Part shown: positions 6,463 through 13,820 of the stretch, in pieces
How positions within the stretch are numbered: the first letter of the stretch is position 1
Layout of the letters: each line of letters begins with the position of its first letter
The notes under the pieces: model-generated
Databases searched by the model: none
What the model saw: only the letters and a program-made list of their open reading frames with translations
What the model was told of the DNA's origin: nothing
Assembly (NCBI GenBank): GCA_002333145.1
Contig: DDBN01000088.1
Span: 1-15,285 of the forward strand
DNA from: Moraxellaceae bacterium UBA2031
Lineage (GTDB): Bacteria; Pseudomonadota; Gammaproteobacteria; Pseudomonadales; Moraxellaceae
Direction: 5' to 3'
DNA length: 15,285 nt
Position numbers and translations under genes: made by a program

Positions 6463-7173
6463 ATGAACCGCCACCTTCGCCATGGCAGCCTGATTATTGC
6501 TATCAGCGCCTCACTTGCCGCCTGTATGCCACCAAATGACTCCGCCTCTGCCAAAAAGCCGGAATCCGTTGATGAGCGTGGTGCATATTCCATCGGCTTC
6601 TTGACGGGGAAATCCATCGCCATGCAAGCGCCATCACTGAACGTTGATCAGTTTGCCGCTGGCGTACGTGATGCTTTTGCCAAAAAAGAAGGCAAAATCA
6701 CCCAGGAAGAAATGAAAGCCGCACTAACGGCCTATGAAGAGCAAGAGCGCGCACAAGCCATGCTCAAAATGGAAAAAGCCTCCACTGAAGCACAGGAAAA
6801 GGGTGTTGCCTTTATGATCGAAAATGGTAAGAAAGCCGGCGTGACAACTACTGCTTCTGGCCTGCAGTATGAAGTACTCAAGCAGGGCTCCGGTGCCAAG
6901 CCTGCGGCTACCGACACAGTAAAAGTCCACTACGAAGGCAAGCTGCTGGATGGCTCTGTATTCGACAGCTCCATTCAGCGTGGCGAGCCAGTGAGCTTCC
7001 CGCTCAACCGCGTTATTGCAGGCTGGACCGAAGGTGTGCAACTGATGCCCGTAGGCTCAAAGTTCAAGTTCACTATTCCCGCCGCTCTCGCCTATGGCGA
7101 TCAGGGTGCCGGCCCGATTCCGCCGCACTCCGTGCTGCAGTTTGACGTGGAACTACTGGAAATCGTGAAGTAA
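6463..7173 (+). CDS. FKBP-type peptidyl-prolyl isomerase, lipoprotein (Mip/FkpA-like)
   Basis: This is a folding helper of the cell envelope that catalyses cis-trans change at proline bonds. Residues 1-20 are a signal peptide ending in the lipobox SLAAC, so Cys21 should be lipidated; Met at +2 rather than Asp suggests outer-membrane sorting. Residues about 37-135 are the helical dimerisation domain of the Mip/FkpA group (AYSIGFLTGKSIA, AFAKKEGKITQEEMKAAL). Residues about 148-236 are the FKBP catalytic domain, with VKVHYEGKLLDGSVFDSS, VIAGWTEGVQLMPVGSK, AYGDQGAG and LQFDVELLEI all in place. The length of 236 fits. AGGA in GGATAGGACTC precedes the ATG by about 9 bases. A strong terminator follows at once, and the gene is probably transcribed alone. 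FkpA and Mip are close relatives, so I leave the symbol empty. Confidence 0.92.
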   Translation: MNRHLRHGSLIIAISASLAACMPPNDSASAKKPESVDERGAYSIGFLTGKSIAMQAPSLNVDQFAAGVRDAFAKKEGKITQEEMKAALTAYEEQERAQAMLKMEKASTEAQEKGVAFMIENGKKAGVTTTASGLQYEVLKQGSGAKPAATDTVKVHYEGKLLDGSVFDSSIQRGEPVSFPLNRVIAGWTEGVQLMPVGSKFKFTIPAALAYGDQGAGPIPPHSVLQFDVELLEIVK

Positions 7174-7186
7174 TACGATAGACAGA

Positions 7187-7226
7187 AAAAAGCCCCGGCA
7201 CTCATCAGAGTCCCGGGGCTTTTTAT
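7187..7226 (+). terminator. Rho-independent terminator after the FKBP gene
   Basis: AGCCCCGGCACTC (7191-7203) pairs with GAGTCCCGGGGCT (7208-7220) with one mismatch and a 4-base loop ATCA. A run of T follows at 7220-7224, and A6 precedes the stem, so it could also work in the opposite direction for the convergent dehydrogenase gene. Confidence 0.93.
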
Positions 7227-7263
7227 TGGGCAGAATATACAACGACTAGTGCTGCATCTGTGC

Positions 7264-8037
7264 TCAGTGCTTGCCCGCAATGTATGCATTAACCATACGA
7301 TTGAGCCATTCGGGTGAATACTTGGATGACTGCTGAAACAGCTTGCCCTGCAAGCCCACCGGCCAATGCACCTTGGGACGACCCTGATACAACGCTACCT
7401 GCAAGATCACCGCCGCCACATGCTGCGGGGTGAGTTGAACACCTAGCGCCTTGATGCTCTTGGCATCCATATCAGAGACCATCGCGGTCTGCACAAACAA
7501 TGGCCATACGCTCATGACACGAATGCCAAAGTGCTGCCACTCCAAATCCAGCGCCTCTGTTAGTCCGCGCACGGCAAACTTAGTCGCGGAATAAGTAGCC
7601 AGCGAAGGCTGCCCATAAATTGCCGAAGCAGATGCCAGATTGATGACACGACTATCTGATGTTTTCTGCAACCAAGGCAATGCGGCATGGCAACCGTTCA
7701 TCATGCCTTTCAAATTTACATCCACCATTAGGTGATGACGAGCAATCGGGGTATTTTCAAACGGCCCCGAACTCAAAATACCTGCATTATTTACCAGCAC
7801 ATCCAAACGCCCGCCCGCCGCCGTAAAGAATGCCTCCAGTGAGTGAGTCCATGCATCGTAATTGCAGACATCCAGTCGACCTGTCATGCCGTCACCGAGC
7901 TCAGCCTTCAGACTGGACAGCCCCGCCTCATCAACATCATAGGCACCCACAAACCAACCCTGCCGTGCAAAATGCAGTGCGGCTGTACGACCTATACCGG
8001 CAGCAGCGCCGGTAATGAATACACTGGGACGGCTCAT
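7264..8037 (-). CDS. short-chain dehydrogenase/reductase (SDR)
   Basis: This is a classical SDR oxidoreductase of 257 residues with a Rossmann fold. The cofactor loop TGAAAGIG lies at 9-16, the structural NNAG at 83-86 and the active-site set at Asn108, Ser136, Tyr149 and Lys153 (YSATK). Asp34 in AYDVD, at the end of the second strand, suggests preference for NAD over NADP, though this is an inference. Substrate is unknown; many relatives act on secondary alcohols or fatty-acid-derived compounds. GGAG 6 bases before the ATG supports the start. The region upstream (8038-8157) is rich in A and T and probably holds its promoter; the gene lies on the same strand as sthA, 120 bases downstream of it. 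Confidence 0.9.
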   Translation of the reverse strand: MSRPSVFITGAAAGIGRTAALHFARQGWFVGAYDVDEAGLSSLKAELGDGMTGRLDVCNYDAWTHSLEAFFTAAGGRLDVLVNNAGILSSGPFENTPIARHHLMVDVNLKGMMNGCHAALPWLQKTSDSRVINLASASAIYGQPSLATYSATKFAVRGLTEALDLEWQHFGIRVMSVWPLFVQTAMVSDMDAKSIKALGVQLTPQHVAAVILQVALYQGRPKVHWPVGLQGKLFQQSSKYSPEWLNRMVNAYIAGKH

Positions 8038-8157
8038 GATTGCTCCAGAGGAGAACTACGTGTAAAAAATTAAAATATCGTGGTTAATTTAAACAGGTAA
8101 TGGCGAATAGTGCAGCCGCACCTAACTACGTCGAATCCAGCCAATTGGCAAAGGCAC
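8038..8157 (-). promoter_or_regulatory. AT-rich spacer, probable promoter region of the SDR gene
   Basis: The 120 bases between sthA and the SDR gene include an AT-rich stretch near 8060-8095 (minus strand TTTAAATTAACC, then ATATTTTAATTTTTT) unlike the surrounding coding DNA. Several weak -10-like hexamers are present but no clear -35/-10 pair. No convincing sthA terminator is visible; only a 10-base palindrome GCCAATTGGC at 8140-8149. Confidence 0.3.
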
Positions 8158-9543
8158 TCAGAACAAGCGATTCAACCCATTTAGCGCGGCAACACGATAC
8201 GCCTCAGCCATGGTTGGGTAGTTAAAAGTAGTATTGGCAAAGTAATCCAAGGTGTTCTTTCCCTGCATAACCGCCTGCCCGATGTGAACAATTTCCGCCG
8301 CATTGTCACCAAAACAGTGGATGCCTAGAATTTCGAGCGTTTCACGGTGAAACAGAATTTTCAGCATTCCTACAGTTTCACCAGAAATTTGCGCACGGGC
8401 CAGATGACGAAAGAATGCCTGGCCAACTTCATACGGCACGCGCTCTTCCGTTAACTGCTTTTCTGTTTTTCCCAACGAAGAAATTTCGGGAATGGTGTAA
8501 ATACCTGTTGGTACTTCGGCCACACGGGGCACATCGCTAGCGCCCGTAATATGGGCAGCCGCACAGCGTCCCTGATCATAGGCCGCCGATGCCAACGCTG
8601 GAGGGCCGATCACATCTCCTGCAGCAAACACGTGCGGTACGATAGTGCAGTAACGCTCATCAACAGCAATCTGGCCCCGGCTATTCGCCTGCAGGCCAAT
8701 TTTATCCAAGGCCAGTGTATCTGTGTTGCCGGTACGGCCGTTACACCAGAGAATAGCATCTGCCTTAATTTTTTTGCCCGATTTCAAATGCAGAATAACG
8801 GCATCGTCCAGCGCTTCTACGCGCTCGTACTCTTCTTGGTTTCGCACCAGCACGCCGAGCTCGCGCAAGTAATACGACAGTGCATCGGCAATTTCATCAT
8901 CCAGAAACGACAGCAACTGTTTCTGCGTATTAATGAGATCAACCTTGCATCCCAATCCCACAAAAATAGAGGCATATTCGCAGCCGATTACTCCGGCCCC
9001 ATAAATAATGAGCTTTTGCACAGAATAATCGAGTGTAAGAATTTTATCGGAATCGAAAACACGCGGATGCGTAAAGTCGATATCTGCCGGTTGATATGGC
9101 CGCGAACCCGTGGCGATCACGACATTTTCAAAATCCAGCTTTTCGCGCACGCCTTCTGGCGTCAGCACAGACAGTGAATGATCACTTTCAAAGCGGACGT
9201 TGCCGGTATACCGGTGCACATCGTTGCGCTCATAAAAGCGTGTATGCACCGCAACCTGGTTATCGATGACGCGATAAGCGCTCGCCAGCACCTGCGATAA
9301 AGGGACGTTCCTAAGCTCCGCACCCGCACTCTGAAAAAGCGGGTCACGCTGAAACCGCTGGAGGTTCCACACCGTTTGACGCAATGCCTTGGACGGAATT
9401 GTCCCTAAATGGACGCAATTGCCTCCTACTCGAGGGCGGCTATCCACCACGGCCACTCGTCGACCTTCCTTCACTGCCTTCATGGCTGCGCCTTCACCGG
9501 CTGGGCCAGAACCAATCACCACGACGTCATAACGGTTATACAT
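8158..9543 (-). CDS. sthA: soluble pyridine nucleotide transhydrogenase SthA
   Basis: SthA is a cytoplasmic FAD enzyme that passes electrons between NADPH and NAD+, usually to use up excess NADPH. The 461-residue protein follows E. coli SthA closely. FAD loop GSGPAG lies at 11-16, and GGNCVHLGTIPSKALR around 40-55. In the latter Cys43 is kept but the second cysteine of related disulfide reductases is Thr48, as expected for SthA. Next come the second Rossmann loop YGAGVIGCEYASIF, the AAGDVIGPPALASAAYDQGR FAD block, and a dimer domain ending NTTFNYPTMAEAYRVAALNGLNRLF. I chose the ATG at 9543 because GGAGGAAG lies directly upstream; a GTG at 9555 would put that site inside the gene. It diverges from lipA across a 174-base gap. 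Confidence 0.96.
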   Translation of the reverse strand: MYNRYDVVVIGSGPAGEGAAMKAVKEGRRVAVVDSRPRVGGNCVHLGTIPSKALRQTVWNLQRFQRDPLFQSAGAELRNVPLSQVLASAYRVIDNQVAVHTRFYERNDVHRYTGNVRFESDHSLSVLTPEGVREKLDFENVVIATGSRPYQPADIDFTHPRVFDSDKILTLDYSVQKLIIYGAGVIGCEYASIFVGLGCKVDLINTQKQLLSFLDDEIADALSYYLRELGVLVRNQEEYERVEALDDAVILHLKSGKKIKADAILWCNGRTGNTDTLALDKIGLQANSRGQIAVDERYCTIVPHVFAAGDVIGPPALASAAYDQGRCAAAHITGASDVPRVAEVPTGIYTIPEISSLGKTEKQLTEERVPYEVGQAFFRHLARAQISGETVGMLKILFHRETLEILGIHCFGDNAAEIVHIGQAVMQGKNTLDYFANTTFNYPTMAEAYRVAALNGLNRLF

Positions 9544-9677
9544 AGCTTCCTCCACGAGCGGTTATGGTACATCGCCGCCTGTCGCCTGTCCGTATGGCCA
9601 CCGTCTCTGTGTAATTTTTGACAACGGAATCCTCCGATTGATCCTCTTGCGCCTACGGCCCAGCGCTTCGGCTGAGG

Positions 9678-9683
9678 TATACT
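9678..9683 (+). promoter_or_regulatory. Candidate -10 element of lipA
   Basis: TATACT lies 34 bases before the lipA start, a good -10 match. No convincing -35 stands 16-18 bases upstream. A TTGACA at 9618-9623 is too far away. GGAG at 9706-9709 is the lipA ribosome site. Confidence 0.35.
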
Positions 9684-9717
9684 AAACATATCGTTCAGAC
9701 GTACCGGAGTCTCCTTC

Positions 9718-10701
9718 ATGAGTCAGCCCAACGACGCCGCCCGCCCTGCCCCCATTGAACAAGGGGTGAAACTGCGTGGCGCTGAGAAGGTAGCCCGCAT
9801 TCCGGTAAAGGTCATTCCCACCACTGAACTCCCCCGTAAGCCCGACTGGATTCGCGTTCGCATATCCAATCCCGGCGAGGTTCAGCGCATCAAAAGTGTG
9901 CTGCGCGAGCAAAAACTGCACACCGTGTGCGAAGAAGCGGCCTGCCCCAACCTGTCGGAATGCTTTGGCAGTGGTACGGCAACATTCATGATCATGGGTG
10001 ACATCTGCACCCGCCGCTGCCCGTTTTGTGACGTTGCCCACGGCCGTCCCAATGCCCTGGATGCCGAAGAGCCAAGACACTTGGCCGAGACGGTAAAAAA
10101 CTTGAATCTCAATTATGTCGTGGTGACCTCGGTCGATCGCGATGACTTAAAAGACGGTGGGGCGCAGCACTTTGTTGATTGTATTCGCGAGATTCGAGCG
10201 CTTAATCCAGAGACAAAAGTCGAGATTTTGGTGCCGGACTTCCGTGGTCGTATGGATATCGCCCTGCGGCTGATGACGGAGTGCCCACCTGATGTGTTCA
10301 ATCACAACATCGAAACAGTGCCACGCATCTACAAGGCCATCCGCCCTGGCTCTGACTACCAGCACTCTCTAACGCTACTCAAACGTTTCAAAGAAGAGTG
10401 CCCGGACGTCGCCAGCAAATGCGGGCTGATGGTGGGCATTGGTGAAACGAAAGAAGAAGTGTTTGCCGTGCTCGATGATCTGCGTGCCCACAATGTGGAA
10501 CTGATCACCATTGGCCAGTATCTGCAGCCATCAAAGCAACACGCTCCGGTTGAGCGTTTTGTGACGCCTGCTGAATTCGAGGAGTATGCGGCTTACGGCC
10601 GTCAGATCGGCTTCCGTAATATCTGGAGTGGCCCACTGGTACGTTCTTCCTACCATGCAAACCGCCAATTTGATGGAGAAGAGACCCGTACCCCTGCCTA
10701 G
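9718..10701 (+). CDS. lipA: lipoyl synthase LipA
   Basis: LipA is a radical-SAM enzyme that puts two sulfur atoms into octanoyl groups bound to 2-oxo acid dehydrogenase and glycine-cleavage proteins. This completes lipoyl cofactor synthesis. The 327-residue protein has both iron-sulfur cluster motifs: the auxiliary cluster C71-X4-C76-X5-C82 (CEEAACPNLSEC) and the radical-SAM cluster C97-X3-C101-X2-C104 (CTRRCPFC). GPLVRSSYHA near the C-terminus holds the conserved serine that binds the auxiliary cluster. Other family blocks (VVTSVDRDDLKDGGAQHF, FNHNIETVPRIY, GLMVGIGETKEEV) are intact. GGAG 8 bases before the ATG supports the start. Its usual partner lipB is not next to it. A membrane-protein gene follows after 20 bases and may share its transcript. 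Confidence 0.97.
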   Translation: MSQPNDAARPAPIEQGVKLRGAEKVARIPVKVIPTTELPRKPDWIRVRISNPGEVQRIKSVLREQKLHTVCEEAACPNLSECFGSGTATFMIMGDICTRRCPFCDVAHGRPNALDAEEPRHLAETVKNLNLNYVVVTSVDRDDLKDGGAQHFVDCIREIRALNPETKVEILVPDFRGRMDIALRLMTECPPDVFNHNIETVPRIYKAIRPGSDYQHSLTLLKRFKEECPDVASKCGLMVGIGETKEEVFAVLDDLRAHNVELITIGQYLQPSKQHAPVERFVTPAEFEEYAAYGRQIGFRNIWSGPLVRSSYHANRQFDGEETRTPA

Positions 10702-10721
10702 TTGCAGACCGGGCCCACCGC

Positions 10722-12128
10722 ATGGATTTCATCGCCTTTTATACCGAACTGCGCACATGGCTGATCGCGCACCCTGAAGCCATTTTGGCGCTGATCTTTA
10801 GCATGGCCATGCTAGAGGCGGTGGCCGTAATCGGCGCCATTGTGCCAGGCGTGGCCCTGCTGTTTGTGCTGTCGGTACTGGCAGCCCATGCCCATATCGA
10901 CTTCACCTTGCTGCTGGTAACCGGCATTGCCGGCGCCATGGCGGGTGATGGCTTCAGCTACGCTATCGGCCGCACCTTCCAGCACCGTATCGAAAATGTC
11001 TGGCCGTTCCGTAAATACCCACAATGGCTTGCGCGCAGTGAAGCCTATGTAGAGCAGCACGGCGGCAAGAGCATTATCTTCGGTCGTTTCATCGGCCCCC
11101 TGCGTGCGTTTGTGCCCATGGCGGCCGGCATCTTCCGAATGAAACCGTTGTACTTTCTCTGGATGAACTTTCTCTCGGCAGTGGCATGGGCGCCCTTCCA
11201 TCTAATCCCCGGCTACAGCTTTGGCATCGCCGCCGCCGACAGCAGTCTCCCCGGACGCGGTCAGTTACTGTTCATGGCCGCATTGCTTATCCTAATCGCC
11301 ATCCTGTCGTGGCTGCTGCCAATCATCGAGGACTGGTTAAAGCATCACCCAATTCCCAATAGCGGCGCTCATTACGATGCAGATGGCCAGCCACAGCGCC
11401 AGCGCGTCACTTTATGGCTGGCGGGCGTTGGTGCCACCGGATTCATCCTGACGGCGGGCAGCCTGTCACTGCTGCAGCCTCTGGACCACAGGGCGGCTCA
11501 GGAACTGATCACACTGCGCCACCCAATGATGGATCACTTCTTTGTGGCCCTGAGCACCTTTGGCGATCAATCCAGCCTGCTGGTTTTTGGTGCTGTATTG
11601 CTGGGTTGGTTACTCCTGCGTGGCGAATGGCGCACAGCAGGACTGGTTGCTCTAGCCGCCGGCATTGGCCTAAGCGTTCCGGCCTTTATGAAATATGTAT
11701 GGGCAGTACCACGGCCTGACTTAGTGGCTAACCCGCCAGCCTCTTTTTCATTCCCCAGCGGCCATGCCTTCACAACCGTCATGGTATGGGGTTTTTTGCT
11801 GATCTTTTTTGGACGCCTGTTGGAATCACGAATCATGCAACTGATTCGTCCGCTGCTGATGGGCATCATGTTGTTCACGATTGCTTCTCGCCCTTATCTG
11901 GGCGTGCACTGGCTCAGCGACATCATGGCAGGCAGTTTTTTGGGTTTAAGCACGGTGGCGTTATTACGCTGGTCTTGGCACCGCACACCCCGCCCAAACT
12001 TGTCGATGCCCGAAGTGCTAGGGGTCACTTTACTGGCCCTCTCTCTCAGCATCAGCCTAGTGGTGTGGCCGAAACACTCCCAAGCCATGATCGACTATGC
12101 ACTGCAGCAACCCGCCAGTGTGCGTTGA
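10722..12128 (+). CDS. DedA (VTT) and PAP2 phosphatase fusion membrane protein
   Basis: Two families are joined in 468 residues. Residues about 1-205 are a DedA/SNARE-associated (VTT) domain with Glu32 before IVPG, GAMAGDGFSYAIGR (71-84) and FGRFIGPLRAFVPMAAG (120-136). DedA proteins are thought to be proton-linked lipid flippases or transporters. Residues about 230-445 are a PAP2 lipid phosphatase domain with all three catalytic motifs: K324-X6-R331-P332, PSGH at 345-348, and SR390-X5-H396-X3-D400. The combined protein probably moves and dephosphorylates a phospholipid or undecaprenyl-pyrophosphate-type lipid at the inner membrane; the substrate is inferred. About ten or more membrane helices are expected. 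It follows lipA after 20 bases, with no clear ribosome site, so it may be coupled to lipA. Only 5 bases separate its stop from that of the convergent PA2778-family gene. Confidence 0.92.
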   Translation: MDFIAFYTELRTWLIAHPEAILALIFSMAMLEAVAVIGAIVPGVALLFVLSVLAAHAHIDFTLLLVTGIAGAMAGDGFSYAIGRTFQHRIENVWPFRKYPQWLARSEAYVEQHGGKSIIFGRFIGPLRAFVPMAAGIFRMKPLYFLWMNFLSAVAWAPFHLIPGYSFGIAAADSSLPGRGQLLFMAALLILIAILSWLLPIIEDWLKHHPIPNSGAHYDADGQPQRQRVTLWLAGVGATGFILTAGSLSLLQPLDHRAAQELITLRHPMMDHFFVALSTFGDQSSLLVFGAVLLGWLLLRGEWRTAGLVALAAGIGLSVPAFMKYVWAVPRPDLVANPPASFSFPSGHAFTTVMVWGFLLIFFGRLLESRIMQLIRPLLMGIMLFTIASRPYLGVHWLSDIMAGSFLGLSTVALLRWSWHRTPRPNLSMPEVLGVTLLALSLSISLVVWPKHSQAMIDYALQQPASVR

Positions 12129-12133
12129 TCAGC

Positions 12134-13105
12134 TTAATGCACTGTAGCAGGCGCCAATACGGGTGATGGCAAGGCAGCAACTGCCGCATGAGCCGCAGCC
12201 AATGTGGCGCGAGTAGCTGGAATATCCAGAACAGCGACGGCGCGCTCTGCAAAAGGCAGCGCCTCTTGTGCCCGACCTGCCTTTAGCAACAGATCCGCCA
12301 AATTATTAAGGCCCGCACCGTATTGTGGCTGACGTCGCACCAGCTCCCGCAGAGTGGACTCTGCCAAAGCATTATCCCCCAGCTTTATTGAGCTCGATGC
12401 CAAACCTAACCAAGTAGTCTTGCGTTCCGGCCAGGTAATGACCGCCCGAGCAAATCCTTCCTGCGCCTCTTTTACTGCGCCGGCCTGCTCCATCAACGCC
12501 AACTCACGCACCACTACCGGGGCATCCAGCACATCAGAAATACGAGACGGCTCAATTACCAGTGTGGCCCAGTAGCCCGCACGCGCCCAAGTACGCTCAA
12601 AGACTGAAAAGCTGAGAGGCATCTGCTGTGTGCGACCCGAATTTAGCCACAATGTTTCTTTTGATCGGTCGGCGCCGGTAACCACGGCAAAGTGCCAGAG
12701 AGGATAAATACTCAGGCCATTATTCTGTAGCACCAGCACCGGGTATCCCTGTGCAAGGGCCGTGAGAATTCCTTCCATGGTGGGGGCTAACGGATACATA
12801 AGGCGGCCATGGCGCCGGGTGGCGGCCACCATCTCCACGCCAAAACTGCCCTTGCGCCCTGGCACATAAACCTCTGGCACCAACTGCTCAGGCGTTAATG
12901 ACTGGCCACTCCAGGACAGCATAGAGGCGAGTGCAGCGGGGCCACACTGATAGTCTTCTTGTGGGAAAAACGGAACCTGTAGCTGCACGGGCGGCGCAAC
13001 AACAGCAGCCTTGCGCATAACCGCTGTCTGCGGTGCCACACAGCCACCTAGCAGCAAAGAGCCGGCCAGCATTAACCAGGGTAATGACTTGCAAGAAAAC
13101 GTCAT
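12134..13105 (-). CDS. PA2778 family cysteine peptidase lipoprotein with TPR-like tail
   Basis: The 323-residue protein begins with a lipoprotein signal (SLLLGGC, lipidated Cys22, +2 Val). A C39-like papain-fold domain (about 40-190) follows: nucleophile Cys54 in DYQCGPAALASML and His138 in PLWHFAVVTGAD. The third catalytic position, usually Asp in C39 peptidases, seems to be Asn155 in WLNSG. Residues about 205-305 form TPR-like helices (LNNLADLLLKAGRAQEALPFAERAV) for protein binding. The protein should sit in the envelope facing the periplasm. The PA2778 family is known by sequence and by its pairing with PA2779; I know of no settled function or substrate. It lies 80 bases downstream of the PA2779-family gene on the same strand, with a hairpin in between. 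AGGA about 9 bases before the ATG supports the start. Confidence 0.88.
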   Translation of the reverse strand: MTFSCKSLPWLMLAGSLLLGGCVAPQTAVMRKAAVVAPPVQLQVPFFPQEDYQCGPAALASMLSWSGQSLTPEQLVPEVYVPGRKGSFGVEMVAATRRHGRLMYPLAPTMEGILTALAQGYPVLVLQNNGLSIYPLWHFAVVTGADRSKETLWLNSGRTQQMPLSFSVFERTWARAGYWATLVIEPSRISDVLDAPVVVRELALMEQAGAVKEAQEGFARAVITWPERKTTWLGLASSSIKLGDNALAESTLRELVRRQPQYGAGLNNLADLLLKAGRAQEALPFAERAVAVLDIPATRATLAAAHAAVAALPSPVLAPATVH

Positions 13106-13150
13106 GTGCGCCTGTCCTTAGGGCATCAGGGAAATATCAGAATACTAAAC

Positions 13151-13176
13151 CTGCCTGAGCGATGTCGCTCAGGCAG
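13151..13176 (-). terminator. Perfect 12-bp hairpin between PA2779- and PA2778-family genes
   Basis: CTGCCTGAGCGA (13151-13162) and TCGCTCAGGCAG (13165-13176) pair perfectly around two bases, so the real loop is slightly larger. It starts 10 bases after the PA2779-family stop in the direction of transcription. Only a short GTTTAG follows, so it may slow or partly end transcription, or protect the upstream mRNA, rather than act as a full terminator. Confidence 0.5.
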
Positions 13177-13185
13177 TAATTTCCC

Positions 13186-13572
13186 TCAGCGCACCGAGCG
13201 CGTGAAAGGAAAGACTTTGGTGAGCCCCAGAATATCCGTCACCAGCAACACCACAAAAATAAAGACAATGGCCCCAACCACGCTGCCACCGGCGGCTGTA
13301 TCGCCCACGCGCTGATTGAGAGAGGCTATTTCGGCATCCGACAAAGCGGCTACGCGTTCAGCAGCTTGCGTAGGATCAACACCATAGCGGGCCAGTTCAG
13401 CCTGCACATCAGCGCGAGCCAGCATTGCATTTACCGAGGCTCGCCCATCAACTGCCGCAGTCAGCTCGATGGCTTCCTGCGTTGAAATCGACATTGCCTG
13501 TACCGGCAAGCTGGTCAGGCCCATGCTGGCCACAAGAAGGGTGGCCGTAATCTTGAGCGTATGACGTTTCAT
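13186..13572 (-). CDS. PA2779 family small secreted membrane protein
   Basis: The 128-residue protein starts at the ATG at 13572; an upstream frame to 13626 adds 18 unlikely residues. Residues 1-26 are a signal peptide (basic MKRH, hydrophobic core, cut near VQA). The mature part has a helical stretch (about 30-95; STQEAIELTAAVDGRASVNAMLARADVQAELARYGVDPTQAAERVAAL) followed by SDAEIASLNQRVGDTAAGG and a C-terminal membrane segment VVGAIVFIFVVLLVTDILGL, ending in basic FPFTRSVR. It should span the inner membrane with its helical part in the periplasm. The family is defined by its pairing with PA2778-type peptidases, and the neighbour here agrees. Function is unknown; it may be a partner, substrate or anchor for the peptidase. 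The ribosome site is weak (GGAA about 8 bases upstream). Confidence 0.88.
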   Translation of the reverse strand: MKRHTLKITATLLVASMGLTSLPVQAMSISTQEAIELTAAVDGRASVNAMLARADVQAELARYGVDPTQAAERVAALSDAEIASLNQRVGDTAAGGSVVGAIVFIFVVLLVTDILGLTKVFPFTRSVR

Positions 13573-13820
13573 CAGGGTGGTTCCATTTATAGTGTAGTCG
13601 TGAGGCTCATTGTGGGGTGACAACACCCCACCCTGCCATCGTTGATGTGTAAAGACTTGGCACCTATCACACTATTAACTCAGTCAAACTGGCCGCCCAT
13701 CGACACAACCAACCAGTCAGCGGACAGAGTGTGACGGATGCCGCAGACTACTCAGTCATTGCTTCTGTTCATCTCGCCCGACACCTATCCTATGCACTAA
13801 TGAACCAAGAGTACTTTGCC
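13573..13820. promoter_or_regulatory. Divergent intergenic region with hairpin at 13612-13631
   Basis: This 248-base region separates the PA2779-family gene from the response regulator gene and should hold both promoters. GTGGGGTG (13612-13619) and CACCCCAC (13624-13631) pair perfectly around ACAA; this could be an operator or leader hairpin for the PA2779 gene. On the minus strand TATAAA lies about 15 bases before the PA2779 start, and TTGTCA overlaps the hairpin, but their 26-base spacing is too long for a normal promoter. A plus-strand frame extends upstream of the receiver gene from 13731 but looks non-coding. Confidence 0.35.

Noticed and set aside
8551..9177. A 208-codon plus-strand open frame.
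   Set aside because: It is antisense to sthA, whose protein is conserved over the whole stretch, and its translation resembles no family I know.
9618..9623. TTGACA as the -35 of lipA.
   Set aside because: The distance to the TATACT at 9678 is 54 bases, far beyond normal spacing, and no good -10 lies 16-18 bases after it.
13731..13820. Upstream extension of the response regulator by 30 residues.
   Set aside because: The receiver fold begins at MARVLIVDD, the extension is not conserved in the family as far as I know, and the region must hold the promoter.
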